NCBI GenBank assembly: GCA_008508345.1
Contig: QNGE01003050.1
Coordinates: 16,397 to 80,396, forward strand
DNA: 64,000 nt
DNA from: Paragonimus westermani
Taxonomy: Eukaryota > Platyhelminthes > Trematoda > Plagiorchiida > Troglotrematidae
Direction of reading: 5' to 3'
Shown piece after piece: positions 26,501 to 38,100 of the stretch. The notes beneath the pieces were generated by a model that saw only the letters and a program-made list of their open reading frames with translations, did not search any database and was not told where the DNA came from. The translations under genes and the position numbers were made by a program. Each line of letters starts with the position of its first letter. Position 1 is the stretch's first letter.

Positions 26501-28028
26501 ACTAAGCATCATGTTTGTAAAGTATAGTTACATGAAAATTTAAAACGTATGAACTCGTTAGAAAAATAACAGAGAAGTTTAAGTAATTCAAGTTTTTTCT
26601 TCGGAACCAAACGCTTCTTGTGATGAAAGTGGTGCCCAGCCGAAGCTTACGAGGTGGTTCATTCACAAACCATTTTCCGTAAGTTGCCCGTGAATGTAGC
26701 TACTGCAAACACTCACTCAAGAAAAAAAAGCAACAGCTTTTACATAATGTTCAAAATTATTCCACTTTAGAACGGTTAGTTATTTCCAAATGTCTGGATT
26801 AAAACTGTCAGAACTTGGAGAGCAGCAGGAGTTATAACTGTCATAGCGTTATTTTTCGTGATAATGTTAATCACCCTCATTATAATCATATTGTTCAACG
26901 TCAAGCCATCTCAAACCTACAGGTGGTAGTTCTCAAGGCCTGAGAAATTCCGTTCGCAGAAGTATTTGTTGATATAAACCAAGACATTGATAGCGAGTAC
27001 TTCCAATTCTGGGTGTGCAAACTATTGGTTAATCAACATGAGGAAAACTCGTCACAATCGAATGGTCTAGCCTGAAAAACAAGTTAAGTTTCTCAAACAT
27101 TGGGACAACTTTAACGCACTTAAAGAATTCTCCGGTGAATTATTTAATTTTCTTCCTGGATTTTATATTATCCAGCATACGCAGCTCACGTAACAATGTC
27201 CGTTACATCACACGATGTTTTCGATGAATTAAGCATTTTCGAACCTTTGTTATCTGAGTTCTAAACGTGCTATTGCTCGTAAGCTAAAGTTGTTTGATTA
27301 TACAGCAACTAGCCTAATAGCGGTTTGGAAAACCAAGGGCAGATAATAAAACTCCCATTAGTTCGGGTATAATGGGAGTATATTATCAAATATACTGAAA
27401 CCTATACTTTGTACTTTACTGATGCAAATTCAACCGTAAATGGCCCACACTGATTAAACCGTCTATCATTCATAAAGGTGAATTCTAGTAAAAACCATTG
27501 TCCTTAACTACTACATATTTTGGCTGAACCAAAGAAAAAAAACGCTGATCTACTCAATTGAACTGTAACAGGAGTGTATTTACGTGCGTCGGTGATATGC
27601 TACCATGCTTATGGAATAATCGATCTACATAGACCGTATCGGCTTTCTGCTCACGCCCATTTTTATCGCCCTTATCCCACAAATGACGTTGGACGTCCAT
27701 GAGTAAACTATACTGTTTCCTGTTAATATCACTTCGCGCACTGTAGAGCGTTCAAACAGTCAACGAAAACTGGCTCTGGTATCGGTCGACGTAAGCTTAC
27801 CTGTCGGGTCCAGGAAAAACAGAGAATCCATGTCCGATCAGTCTCTATGCCGCAATTAACAGAGAACAAAACATACCTACCAAACTCTTTATATGGTTTT
27901 TGTCACTTTGCTAATGGTTTGGAAAATTTGAAGAAGATTGTTACGTTTGCACTTTTCCCAGCAGTTACCTAAAGTTATATTCAGTAGCTCTTATCTGTTA
28001 TGCGTTGAGCAAACTTATACAATTGCTG
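23573..28028. other. No supported gene
   Basis: AT-rich, with scattered open frames of 60-97 codons and no domain. No repeat from elsewhere in the window was recognised. Confidence 0.35.
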
Positions 28029-28165
28029 ATGAGTAGTCGGGGATTTGGTTTATTTTCAAGTTGACCATCACTCACATTTGATCGCAGCGTTCGCATTCAG
28101 ATAGACTTTCCAGCCAGCCTCTTTCGAAAAGAAGCACTAGACTCGAGTTNCCCGGCCGTGGCAAG
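28029..28165 (-). repeat. SINE family B, copy without the tRNA head
   Basis: It begins GATGAGTAGTCGGGGATTTG on the plus strand. It continues through CATCACTCACATTTGATCGC and CACTAGACTCGAGT, the same series as at 60381-60500. The tRNA-like head seen at 56.1 and 60.6 kb is missing. The only ambiguous base of the window (N at 28150) lies inside it, so a short assembly problem is possible. Confidence 0.6.
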
Positions 28166-29910
28166 GTTATACAATTGCATTATTTGACTGTAAAACCTAG
28201 GATACCGGCAGCCAGTTTCTGACCACAAATTCAGTTAAAATATTGGTTTCAAGTCTATCAGCCAAGCCACACAATTGCAAGCTATCAGTGTGAAGCATCG
28301 ATTTTCGGGGATTGCAGACTATGACAGAGTTTGGGTGTGAAAGTCAAGCCCGTGGGTATTGACTCAATCTGTCAAAACGGAGTTAGGACACCTAAATTCA
28401 GTTCGTAATTTTAGTACGGTCTTAATTTCACAGTTATATCTTCATTCTTTAATTTCATCAATTAGTAATCAGTAGTAAACGGCGAATGCAATCTTTTTTA
28501 AAATTGATACGAATTTACGTGATACAAGACACCACTGTTCGATGTGCACTAGATAGTAAACACCGTCAATATAGCAGGGTAGACTTTGCGAAGCACAACA
28601 CTATGCCGACCATTGATGTGTCTTCTTCGATTATTCAAGAATGACTTGCTGGAGGAAAGACAACTTATGTGATACAAGGTCGTTAAATTCAACTTTATAT
28701 TTCTTTCAACTCTTGGTTATGAGACTTTAGTGCCCAACAGCTTTCCCCACTGATATTGTTCTTCGACTGACCAGTAAGTAGGTCAAAGTTAGCGAGCCAT
28801 TTGAGTTAGCCCGTATCCCGAATTTTGAATCAGGCTTATTTATATAAGGCACATCATTACCTGAACAGAAACTGAAAACCGGCTGTCAGAAGTTATATGT
28901 AGACTTGTTGAGAAATGTGATTCGTGTATTTAAGTTGCACAGTAATCTGAAAGACACCTACAGGTTTCTTCCCACAAAAATCCACCTAACTTACATAGGG
29001 TGAGACGCAGGTATCTAATTTCATGTGATGGACAATAGCTGCAAGAGACTACAAACTAAGTATTAAATGTGAATAGTAATGCCAAATTAAGGATTTTATT
29101 CAAAATTCCGCATTAAAGTTACAGTGGTTGGCCTTTTTTAGTGATAATACTTACAGAAGTATTTTCCCTACGAAAATAATCACAGGGATGTCAATAAGAG
29201 GTTGACATGGATGTTCATTGTTACGAACTCTGGTACGTTAAACGAAGATCGTGTGTTGAAAATCTTGTTCTCTAATTCCCTAGGCGTGAACTGTAAACTT
29301 GGAAATTTTAGTATTGCCTATTCATTTCAAGTGCACATTTGAAACTACAGTTTGTAAAAAGTATACAGCAATGGGAGAATAACCTAAACCTACTAACATT
29401 ATGTTGTACCTTTTTAATTATTAACCACTTTAACGGCTATGTAAGCCTTCCTTTGAAGTATGATAAGTTAGTAGATTTTAAATAGCAGTTTTCTACATTT
29501 TGCTGTTTGTATTCAATAATGAAAATTTTCGTCACTAGCGCCTAGGTAGTCTCACTGTTTCAGCAGTCCAAATGTTTGTTATGTTTCACTTTTGGTTAGA
29601 GTGAAGAAAGACTCACATCGATTTGTCCTCATACACTGAAGTTTTTTTCACCTAAAGCTAAATATAATCCACACTAGCTATGAGGCTTTTCAACTAGATT
29701 CACGAATCACAGCGTGAGGTTGTCCTTACGATGTATACAAAGTGAATGATCGGATGTTAACTTGAACTGATGTTGCGAATTTTGTGACTAGTAAGTGAAA
29801 TTTGACCTCTACACGACGGTGCTTATTATGTTTGATGAACTTAACCTATTTATATGAAGCTGCTCTTTTGGTTTTCTTGAAATTAACACGTAATTCGTAC
29901 TACGGAGTTT
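28166..29910. other. No gene seen
   Basis: AT-rich sequence with stops in all frames and no recognised repeat. Confidence 0.4.
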
Positions 29911-29990
29911 CAGGGGGATTTGGTCAACACAAATTAAAAATCACTCACATATGACCGCAGTTTTTTTATTCCCATGGGTTCCTCCGATGG
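29911..29990 (-). repeat. SINE family B, diverged tail fragment
   Basis: GGGGGATTTGGTCAACAC, ATCACTCACATATGACCGCAG and CCATGGGTTCC follow the order of the family tail. Several substitutions and a T-run replace the middle. Confidence 0.45.
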
Positions 29991-31985
29991 ACCTTTTCGA
30001 TTAGTATCGTTGCCAGACTGGACACAGCTTCCGCCACGTTTTCGCAATAAGTATATTCTTTACTAATGGATTTCTATCAAACTGTAAGGCTAAGCGTATG
30101 CCGATTCACAACACTTCGATCTCTCACAAAATTCACGAACAAGCAGGGGCTAAATGAGACTGTTGGTTCTCTACGTGGTGCAGACTCTGAACGTTTTACT
30201 GACCTCTCTGTAATGAATCAAATACGGCGTAACTTAACTGCACACTGCTTTAATCCCAAACATGAAAATACCCGCCTCCGTGAAGATGCCCTTTTAGTGC
30301 AGCTAATGCAGATCCGTGTGGTTTCGTAGGACTGAGCAGAATGCATAAGTGTATAAAAATAATTGGTCACGATTCTGAATAGATGGCACTGTGGATCAAA
30401 CCGATGCCCGCTGGATATGCAACAAAGAAATTCGCGACTGACAATATAGAATCTAGAAAAGAAAAGAAACTGTTTGGAGCAAAAAACAAACAGAAACATT
30501 TTCTGTAGTGTGAATGCATGTACGTTGTCGACTGAAGCCAGTAACTGCTTAGCATTTCTTACCAGTCATTTTAATAATTACGAAGTCCACAATCTAGCAG
30601 GCTAACTCTACAGTCTTCGGTCCACAACACTGTCAGTCTTAAGAATTCGTAACCATTTTGCTGCATAACTGCTTTATTGGCAAGTTCAGCTGTCAGTTGC
30701 CTGAGTGGCAAAGCTGTAGTGAATTAACCGCCTATCAAGCATCTGGGTGAAATCAATCGACTATTGCTGAAAGTGGGTTTTCATTATTTTATCAGCTGAT
30801 AACGTGCACAAAGTTTCTGGAAGTAGCAACAGACAACTGTTCTTCCACGCGATCGTCACGGTTGATGTGAACTAATTGATGTAGACAACAATGGTCAAGC
30901 ACAGCATGTCAGTTCTCATCTCTATCACAGACTATTCATTTTTCGAAACACAAATCAAATTGTATCGCACTCAAGAATAATGCATCCTTTATTACAAGAA
31001 GAGCAATCAGAATTTAACACGATACTACAGGGATCGGTAGGTGCCGGGAAACGTAAAACTGGGTTTGGGTTTTTTGGATAACATGAGTGCAAAATTAAGG
31101 ACCAAGGCGACCTAATTGTAAATCAGGGTGAGAGTCTACAATCTCAAAGAAGTCGCCGGACTTGAAGTTGATGGGAAAGATGCTACGTTCTTCCTTAAAT
31201 CGCATTTCATTTCTAGTTGGCGGGGAAAAGTTCTGGAAGGTCAACTCCTGATGAATATAGACTGTATGGTTTTGATGATAAGGTTATGAAGAAAAGCATT
31301 TACTACACATTCGCGGTTGGCTAACTCAATATTAAGAGGGTATTCGACACCAGTGTCATAGTCGTACTCAAGTGATTCACAGTTCAGTCCGAGATAAATT
31401 TGGGCGGGGTGATTGGTATTCACTACCCTGAACAAACAAAATTCACAGGAATCAACGCTTAATGCATTTGCTCACAGATGCACACTACCTGTGAAGTGAA
31501 CATGACGACCCCAACATGCAGAAAAAATCCCGTGGAACTTCTCTGTGAATGAGGTGGTGAGAAGTGGAGTACAATGCAATCAATGTGGATAACGAGAACA
31601 ATAATTGTAGATTCTCTGTGGAATTGTCGACGACCTGAAACTTGTAAGAAGAGGGGAATTTCGTTGTCGCACCAAAGAATAAGTAAAAATCCTACCTGCT
31701 TTTACAAACCTGTTTTTCCGTGGGTTTGATGTACAAAGTCAGTAATGGGCGGTAGGTATCTTTCACCATATGTGTACAAAGCTGGTGTCCTCACATTTGT
31801 CGTGCAGATTCCGGGTATCATGTTTCGGAAGGCTGAAACAGTTGATAAGCACAATTCACAAAGTACTTCCTCAATGTGTTAAACCATCCAAACATTTGTC
31901 GCTAGTCATAATGTTTACCTAAAAATTGATTGCGAAGCACAGTCACTCTTTAACGCTTAAATCTCCTGACCACTACTGTTTGAAG
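29991..31985. other. No supported gene
   Basis: An 87-codon plus frame at 30066-30329 and antisense frames over it have no recognisable product. No repeats from elsewhere in the window were seen. Confidence 0.35.
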
Positions 31986-32118
31986 AATGGTGGTCTGGAA
32001 CGTGATGTCCGGGTCTTCGGAGACTGCAGTTTCTGATCAGCTGAACATTATTTCTGAATGTTCAGCTCAGTCGGCAGACCTTGACGACAACCATGATTCA
32101 ACCTCAAGTTTCGCGTGA
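31986..32118 (+). CDS. Possible terminal exon with overlapping poly(A) signal
   Basis: After an AG at 31984-31985 a 44-codon frame runs to TGA at 32116-32118. It reads MVVWNVMSGSSETAVS and continues acidic and serine-rich (DLDDNHDSTSS). AATAAA overlaps the stop (32118-32123), as expected of a compact last exon. It also contains an 11-bp hairpin at 32039-32067. The polypyrimidine tract is only moderate and no upstream exon was identified. A candidate only. Confidence 0.3.
32039..32067. repeat. Perfect 11-bp inverted repeat, 7-nt loop
   Basis: AGCTGAACATT (32039-32049), loop ATTTCTG, then AATGTTCAGCT (32057-32067). Confidence 0.9.
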
Positions 32119-32306
32119 ATAAAAAGAACTTTGGAAATGGGGCCCGAATTGCATTCAACTCAACAAAACACAAACAAATTTCGCAACATTCCATCGGTTA
32201 TGCTTTACCGGTGATATGTGCAAGTGGGTCGGGAAGTTATTCAGAAAATCTGTACTGCAGGTAGTTTTCATATGAGTTTCGATCAAACAGACTTTTAAAA
32301 CCCTAC

Positions 32307-32652
32307 CGAGTCCTTCTTTAGTACAGCGCTGGATCGTGTCTTGCAGTGTGAGTAGACCCAGAACTGGATATCCTCTGACAGAAAGTTCGTTCAGCTGCTG
32401 CGCTTCTTTTTGTTCGAAGGCTGAAAAGAACAACGATTGAACGATTGGCCCATAAACGAACAAGTATATGCCACAACCCCAGAATGGGTTCAGACTAGAT
32501 TCTGCACTAAAATCTGCCGGGTATTTGCAGGTTGTGGGTTCGAGGATGCGGTGTGCACGATGTTGGCGAAACTCACCTGCGTAGGTACAGCTGCCCACCA
32601 GCTCGCTGGTGTTCACTGAGACTAACTGTTAGCTGTTCTAACTGCTTAACAT
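32307..32652 (-). CDS. Possible two-exon gene fragment with clean splice sites
   Basis: On the minus strand the donor CTACGCAG|GTGAGT (GT at 32576-32575) and the acceptor GTTGTTCTTTTCAG (AG at 32422-32421) define a 156-bp intron. Both sites match animal consensus well. The downstream exon, 32420-32307 (114 bp, ending at a weak GTAGGG donor), stays open in the frame reading FEQKEAQQLNELSVRGYP and ends near CTKEGLG. The upstream exon ends at 32577; its start is unclear (32615 or 32652, depending on frame). An alternative frame through the same sites reads EHQRAGGQLYLR but meets a stop late in exon 2. No family is recognised. It would converge on the plus-strand candidate at 31986-32118. Confidence 0.35.
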
Positions 32653-33211
32653 CTTGCCAGTTTCATGTCCTATTTTGAAAAAACTAACCTCATCAGGAGT
32701 CATTTTTGCCTAGCGAAAGAATGAGCTAACGTGTGCAGGATTTTGTATGAGAATGTTCACAGTTTCATCAGTCTTCTTTGATAAAGGGATTTTCCTGAAA
32801 TCCATATTCCATCTAATGTCCATCTCCAAACAACGGTCAATGCGATGTTCATCCCAGCTAGTGCCAATGATTTGAGGTTTGTTTACTGGTGTGGAGAGTT
32901 CAGTGAGACAAACTTAGAAGATGAGGTTTTATGACTGTATAGTGCACATAACAACCATAAGAGGTTGGGTGAAAAAGCCTTGAGTGAATGAAAATCCACC
33001 TTTTAAATCACACCTGGCAGTTTAGGATAATCCATTCAGTGAAGTGTAATCGTCGATTCGGACAGCCCCCATTCAAAATGCTGAGTTGATGAGACTATCT
33101 TCCAGGTGCAACATACATCATAAAGAGCGATCGAAAATATTGGAATTTATGAGGTGCTATTGAAAAAATTGCAAGGAAAATGTCATCTCACTTTAAATGT
33201 AAATTTTCCAG

Positions 33212-33590
33212 ATACACCAATTGTTTATCAGACGTGGCGTTCAAAATAGAGCAACCGAACACGAATCTGCAATTCACCACCAGTCAACGGGTGATTAGCT
33301 CATTAAAACAATCGGTTGCCGATGAAAATGAGAGCGTTTCAAAAAATATCAAGAGAGGTGGTTTCAATAGATAGGCAAAATGGGTATAAAAAGAATAAAT
33401 CAGACATTGTATTTGCAGTCATGACACAAAATTCATTATTAGTGCACATAACAGAGACGAATAAGGGCAAACTGAAGATCTACCTTCTACGACCAAAACA
33501 AACCTGCCTGAACAATTTCAACGTTCCACGTCATACCAAAAGTAAGACAACAAATACACCAAATGAGTATCAACAACTTCAAGAACGTCA
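33212..33590 (+). CDS. Possible two-exon gene fragment, short intron
   Basis: The acceptor AAATTTTCCAG (AG 33210-33211) opens an exon to 33357, where AGAGAG|GTGG gives a donor. A 61-bp intron ends at ATTTGCAG (33418), and a second exon runs from 33419. Joined across the intron the frame stays open. The first exon ends DENESVSKNIKR and the second continues VMTQNSLLVHITETNKGK. It then reaches either a strong donor (CA|GTGAGC at 33591) or an overlapping stop at 33592-33594. No domain is recognised. Matching phase plus three good sites is suggestive, but chance is not excluded. Confidence 0.3.
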
Positions 33591-33594
33591 GTGA

Positions 33595-34880
33595 GCATCC
33601 CTTAGTCGAGGGCCTTCAACATTCAGCGGGATGGTTAAATAGGAACATCTCGCACGGAAGCAATACCGCAACTTAGTGTTGACTTTGGTGTTTGTCATCT
33701 TAGTCTGAACGGAGTTGTGAAGTAAATTTCCAGAATCACTAAAATCATGTCTTGCTGCTTCTTGGACACTCATCAGGAAGGGAAAATTTCTACCCTGGTC
33801 ACGTTTTCTCTTCACCACCAGTTGAATGGTGGCGATTTGAACCACCTGTCTGCGCTGAGTTACTTTGGTGAAACCGTTGCCAAATTACCTACTTGCCAGC
33901 GACTTCTCTAATTTGGTTCCGACTTAGGATTGAAGTTTTCCTTAGTTGAATTAAGTCACCCGCTACATACTTGGTAGACCTGTTCATGCTTGTGACATAA
34001 AACAGATTTTGGGAGGCCTGTGTTCAACACAGCCTGACAAAACACAGTATCCAGAGTATCGAGAAACTAAAATGTAAACGTTCAGTGAAGTCTCCTCATT
34101 CTGATGGTGCGTTTTCGGTCTAATATGACTGTTTTAATTGAGGTGATAGGAGGGAGATGGCTGGTCTGTTACAAGCCAGTGAGAGCATTGTAGGGCACAT
34201 TCTTCATACCCTCTGATTTAATGCCCGCTGAAGCACATATGCACATAATTAACACACAAAGAGTAATCAGAGTTCTGCGATCGGTTTTAACCGGGCCTGT
34301 CCGCGGGTCCATGATTAGCCGTTAGAAATAAATCAAACGAACCTTACTCTGTCTTGTAAGTCGTCACCAACCTCATTTTGGTCCAAATGCGAAATTTAGC
34401 TTTAAGATCGTTATTAATTTTGCAAGGGCAACGTTGAGACTGACAATCAGCTACAAGGTGACAACTGTGAAAACATTCGTTAGAGGAAATTGCCGGCGTT
34501 GTTTTTTGGAAGTTATGAACAGGAGAGTCGTAAATGTTTATCAACTGTTGTTACTTAAGAATGCAACTCTCATGTGGACCTAAGTTAGAACTGTATATAC
34601 TGAAGGTTCAACACTGATGGTTATTGGTATTGAGAAACTCTTTAAGTAGGCTGAACCATTGGTAAATTCACATATTAAGCTGATAAAAAATTTCGCTATA
34701 TCTAGTAACATTAGGGATAACATTGATCAGAAATGAAACGGTGGGGAGAAGACTGGATTGTAAAAAATACGACCCCATTAAGCTTTCTTACAGAACTGGA
34801 GTAGATTTCATATGAATCGTGTTGACTAGGATAGGTAGGTAGAAAGGTGTCCAAAGTGTCATGAATTGATCGTATGTGCT
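33595..34880. other. No supported gene
   Basis: A minus-strand open frame at 33588-33845 (85 codons, no domain) overlaps the end of the preceding exon candidate. No repeat was recognised up to the PLE endonuclease remnant. Confidence 0.35.
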
Positions 34881-35188
34881 TGGTCACGTAAACCTCAAGG
34901 TATGAACGAACCAGTTTTGAATGCATACTTCTGTGTGACATAATCAGATTGTGACCGCCTAGGCTGTAAACAGGATGAGCCACTTGGTCCATTGTGACGC
35001 AGTAATTGGGAAGCTGTGGAACATAAAAAACGTGTTTGTTGTATCTGCATGTCTGCGCGTTAGCCACAGTGATTCAGGTGACCCTGAGTGAATGCGTTGA
35101 TGTGCTTGGTTGTTTCGGTACGTAGTCAGGTTTGAGTAACCGTTCATGAATTCCTTCCGATAAACGCATCGTAGTGCGACCAAACACG
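34880..35188 (-). mobile_element. Penelope-like GIY-YIG endonuclease remnant (inverted copy 1)
   Basis: On the minus strand VFGRTTMRLSEGIHERLLKP matches the PLE form Y-x-G-R-T-x-R-x-L-S-x-R-I-x-E-H, the core of the GIY-YIG nuclease. After a stop and frame changes, ADTTNTFFMFHSFP follows (family D-T-x-x-x-F-x-V-x-Y-R). The C-terminal block VCIQNWFVHTLRFTWP follows, matching L-C-I-Q-K-x-x-V-x-x-L-x-L-P-W. The region 34913-35166 is about 92% identical, inverted, to 36329-36580, and both copies share the same in-frame TGA after THS-x-RVT. No RT is attached. Confidence 0.75.
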
Positions 35189-36294
35189 AGTACTCAAGTA
35201 TATAGATCAGAAATATCACCAACGTTTGACATGTCATTCAAATTAAGTGGAATGTTACAACAAGGCCTGCATCAAAATAAATACCAACACTCGTGTTTGT
35301 TTACCGGTACCCTACCTTTAAACCACAAAGTTTTGTAAACATTTTTCTGATCTCTTTTTTTGGACTCTTTTGCTTGCTGCTTGTACTGACTTTCTCGAGA
35401 TGGGTATCACAAGTCAGAATATCTTATTCTTTGCTTTCACTGTATCTTCGGTACGTATTCTTTATGCAGCATTTTTCAGACAGCACACATATTCACAGTT
35501 GAAGCTATCCGACACATAACTGTGTAGGTGTAGGTATTAGTCACTCCTGGTTTTCTACCTATGTGAGCTGTGCTGCAACGAGCCGTCTGGTTTGCTTGAT
35601 ACTCTTGCATCGGAGAAAGGTATTCGATAATCGGCTTCTTATTTCCGAGTGAAAATAATGTTCTTGCGCTACTTGTGAATAACAAATAGTGATTACCATA
35701 TATCGTTCTTATGCACATCGCACTGAAGCCAGTATCCACGTATCGTAAGCAACAGATGCTTGTTTTAACAATTGTTTCACTTTGAGCGTCTTCACAAAAT
35801 GTTAATTGGTATTGGACCCAACAGCAAGCTCAGAATGAAAATTCTGATGACGACAAAGCTCAACTTTGAATTAGAAGTGGATGCTTCTAGCAACGAACAA
35901 TGGTAACTCATCAATTTCAGCCACATGTAGGCCAACGTTAGCTTGGTGAGTTGTTATATAACAGCAGGGAACTGTTGTTTCAGCCAGGGTTAATGGTAAT
36001 TAGGGTCAAAACACCAAAAGGTGGAAATTTTCTGCTTGAAACATTGCATATTGTAATATAATTACCTTTATTCTGTGATTTCTCACGCAACCGGATCCAG
36101 AATCTCAACAACCAAGTGCTCCGTAAAATGGTAAGACGAATTATACATGTGGAACATGACGCTGAGCAACAGTTCATCTATGTGTATCTTTCACCATCCA
36201 TATGGCCAAGATATATGGGTTCCTGTCAGGTAAATACGCTGAAATACATGTACACTAATGCTGCTCCAATTTTCATCAGGAATTCGATCATTTT
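35189..36294. other. Spacer between inverted endonuclease copies
   Basis: About 1.1 kb with no recognisable RT or pLTR motif. Sequence upstream of the two nuclease fragments aligns only at the protein level, so the high-identity arms begin sharply at the R-L-S-E codons. Confidence 0.4.
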
Positions 36295-36600
36295 TACGTT
36301 TCAACTTACAATGGTCGTATTACTAAGCGCTTATCGGAAGGAATTCATGAACGGTTACTCAAACCTGACTTCGTACCGAAACAACCAAACACATCAACGC
36401 ATTCATTCAGGGTCACCTGATTCATTGTGGTTAACGCGCAGACACGCAGATACAACAAACACTTTTTTATGTTCTACAGCTTTCCAGTTACCGCGTCACG
36501 ATGGACCAAGTGGCTCATCCTATTCATAGCCTAGGCGGTCACAATGTGATTATATCACACAGACGTATGCACTCAAAACTTCTAGAATGTCATGGTCACT
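36295..36600 (+). mobile_element. Penelope-like GIY-YIG endonuclease remnant (inverted copy 2)
   Basis: Plus-strand YNGRITKRLSEGIHERLLKP, then ADTTNTF, FFMFYSFPVTASRW and a degraded AVTM-x-LYHTDVCTQNF terminus. It is the mirror copy of 34880-35188 and shares the stop after THS-F-RVT. G-R-I-T here replaces G-R-T-T of the other copy. The upstream YMYTNAAPIF may be the Cys-poor remainder of the C-x-C block that precedes GIY-YIG. Confidence 0.7.
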
Positions 36601-37609
36601 CACGTACACTCAACCAAAAGGTCATAACGACATGTTCAGTTTGATGTTCGTTCACAATTCATTGCTAGAAAATTATGTGGGAAAGAGGTTCAGAAGACAG
36701 AACAACAACTCAAACTATGGCCCCGAGCCTGTGACTTTCCAGACAAATCCGCACAACTTTGTTTACCGTTTTATAAGTTTGAGCATATCTGATGTAACTG
36801 TAGGATATTTATCATCGTCCCGAAATTTTATTTTTCAATGCAACACAACCGACAGCTTGATTTGTCACTACAATCCTAAAAAATGTTCTTTTAAATAAAT
36901 TATCTCATGCTTTCATTTGAACTAAAGCTAGAATGAGTCATTTCGAAGTTTTTCGGTGACTACTCTCATTATCGTAGTCCGATACCCAGTGCGAATGAGA
37001 TTCTGACAAAAAAAACATATAGAGTTCTTAGAATTTTTACAAGAAGACGACACTATCTTGCAGTGAAGATAAACAGACATACCAAATATGGAAGCATGTC
37101 TTTACAAGGTTAAGTGTACATTCAAGGATGATGCTATTTGTCAAAGAATGGAGTCCGAGAAAGACAAGGTGCTTGCAAGAAGGAATACTTTTTCAGGTGT
37201 TCTGAAAGCATACAGCAAAATACATGGATCGAATTGTTAGTATTCGAGCGGGTGCTGCCATCTGGCTCACTTATATCAACACTTTACAGCACACTCAAAA
37301 TTTTTAAACATGACTTGCTTTCACTCCCGAGTTTAGACGTAACGAACTTGTTATTTTTTGCATTGGGGCAGTGGTTATTTAAACTACTGAAACCAATCCG
37401 CAACAGAGCAGTTCCATGTAGTCGGAAGATAGGTTGAAATTCATCAAATTCTCAGGACTGTACAGTTAGAAAGTCAAGGTTGTTATCCTTAGACGTGTGA
37501 TCGCTGTTAAAAAACGTGACCCTTAAGGGAACAATTTTTGTGTGTTCAATTATATCCACTGGAAGAGCATGAAATTTTGGGTGCCGGGTAAGCAGTTCAA
37601 AAATCTCCT
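36601..37609. other. No supported gene
   Basis: Two open plus frames (36587-36898 and 37138-37437, about 100 codons each) have no recognisable domain. They lie between two PLE remnants and could be PLE-derived but unreadable. Confidence 0.35.
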
Positions 37610-38100
37610 ATCACCATGCTCATAGGATATTTAGCTTCAGTTTGATAGAAAAAACTATCAAACGAATGAGGGCCACGATGGGTTCGCCGCTAGGTACACT
37701 GATAGCTGAAATTCGTAGAGATGATCGAACGAAATATACAGTACACACAGCATGCGGTTGACGTCAATTTCAGTGGTGATACCGGTTCACATCTACCACT
37801 AGCCAACTCATCTCACCAGACGATGTCGTTAACTGTGGAAGTAGAACAGGGTGGACGACTGGTGAACGTTGGTGTTGCGTTTTTGAGACATTTAGATAAA
37901 TTGGTCCGAAGAGACGTACACAAGAAGAAAACGTGAAATGATCAGTGTACTCATTCTCACAGGTTTGTTACAGTGAAGCGAAAACGGAAGCCGATGTTAT
38001 ATCAACCAAGCTGAATCTAGAGGGAACGTATCAGTGATATATGTGGCAAACAGCTTGAGATTTCGTGTTAACAATTTTGCGCCAGTAGATATCCTGGCAA
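37610..38100 (+). mobile_element. Penelope-like reverse transcriptase remnant
   Basis: The plus-strand RT motif MGSPLGTLIAEI lies at 37678-37713 (family MGSPLGPLLADI). The catalytic YVDD position reads A-V-D-V. NSSHQTMSLTVEVEQGGRL follows (family S-x-H-x-x-x-x-F-T-x-E-x-E-x-N-G-x-L). Next are VRRDVHKKKT and, after one stop, DQCTHSHRFVTVKRKR (family K-V-Y-R-K-P-T-x-x-x-Q-Y-T-H-F). A 9-bp hairpin, GTTTGATAG/CTATCAAAC, lies just before the motif (about 37640-37662). The endonuclease was not found. The changed catalytic residues and the stops show it is inactive. Confidence 0.75.

Noticed and set aside
28026..28036. CTGATGAG at the start of a SINE copy
   Set aside because: No GAAA box follows, and the other SINE copies vary at this site.
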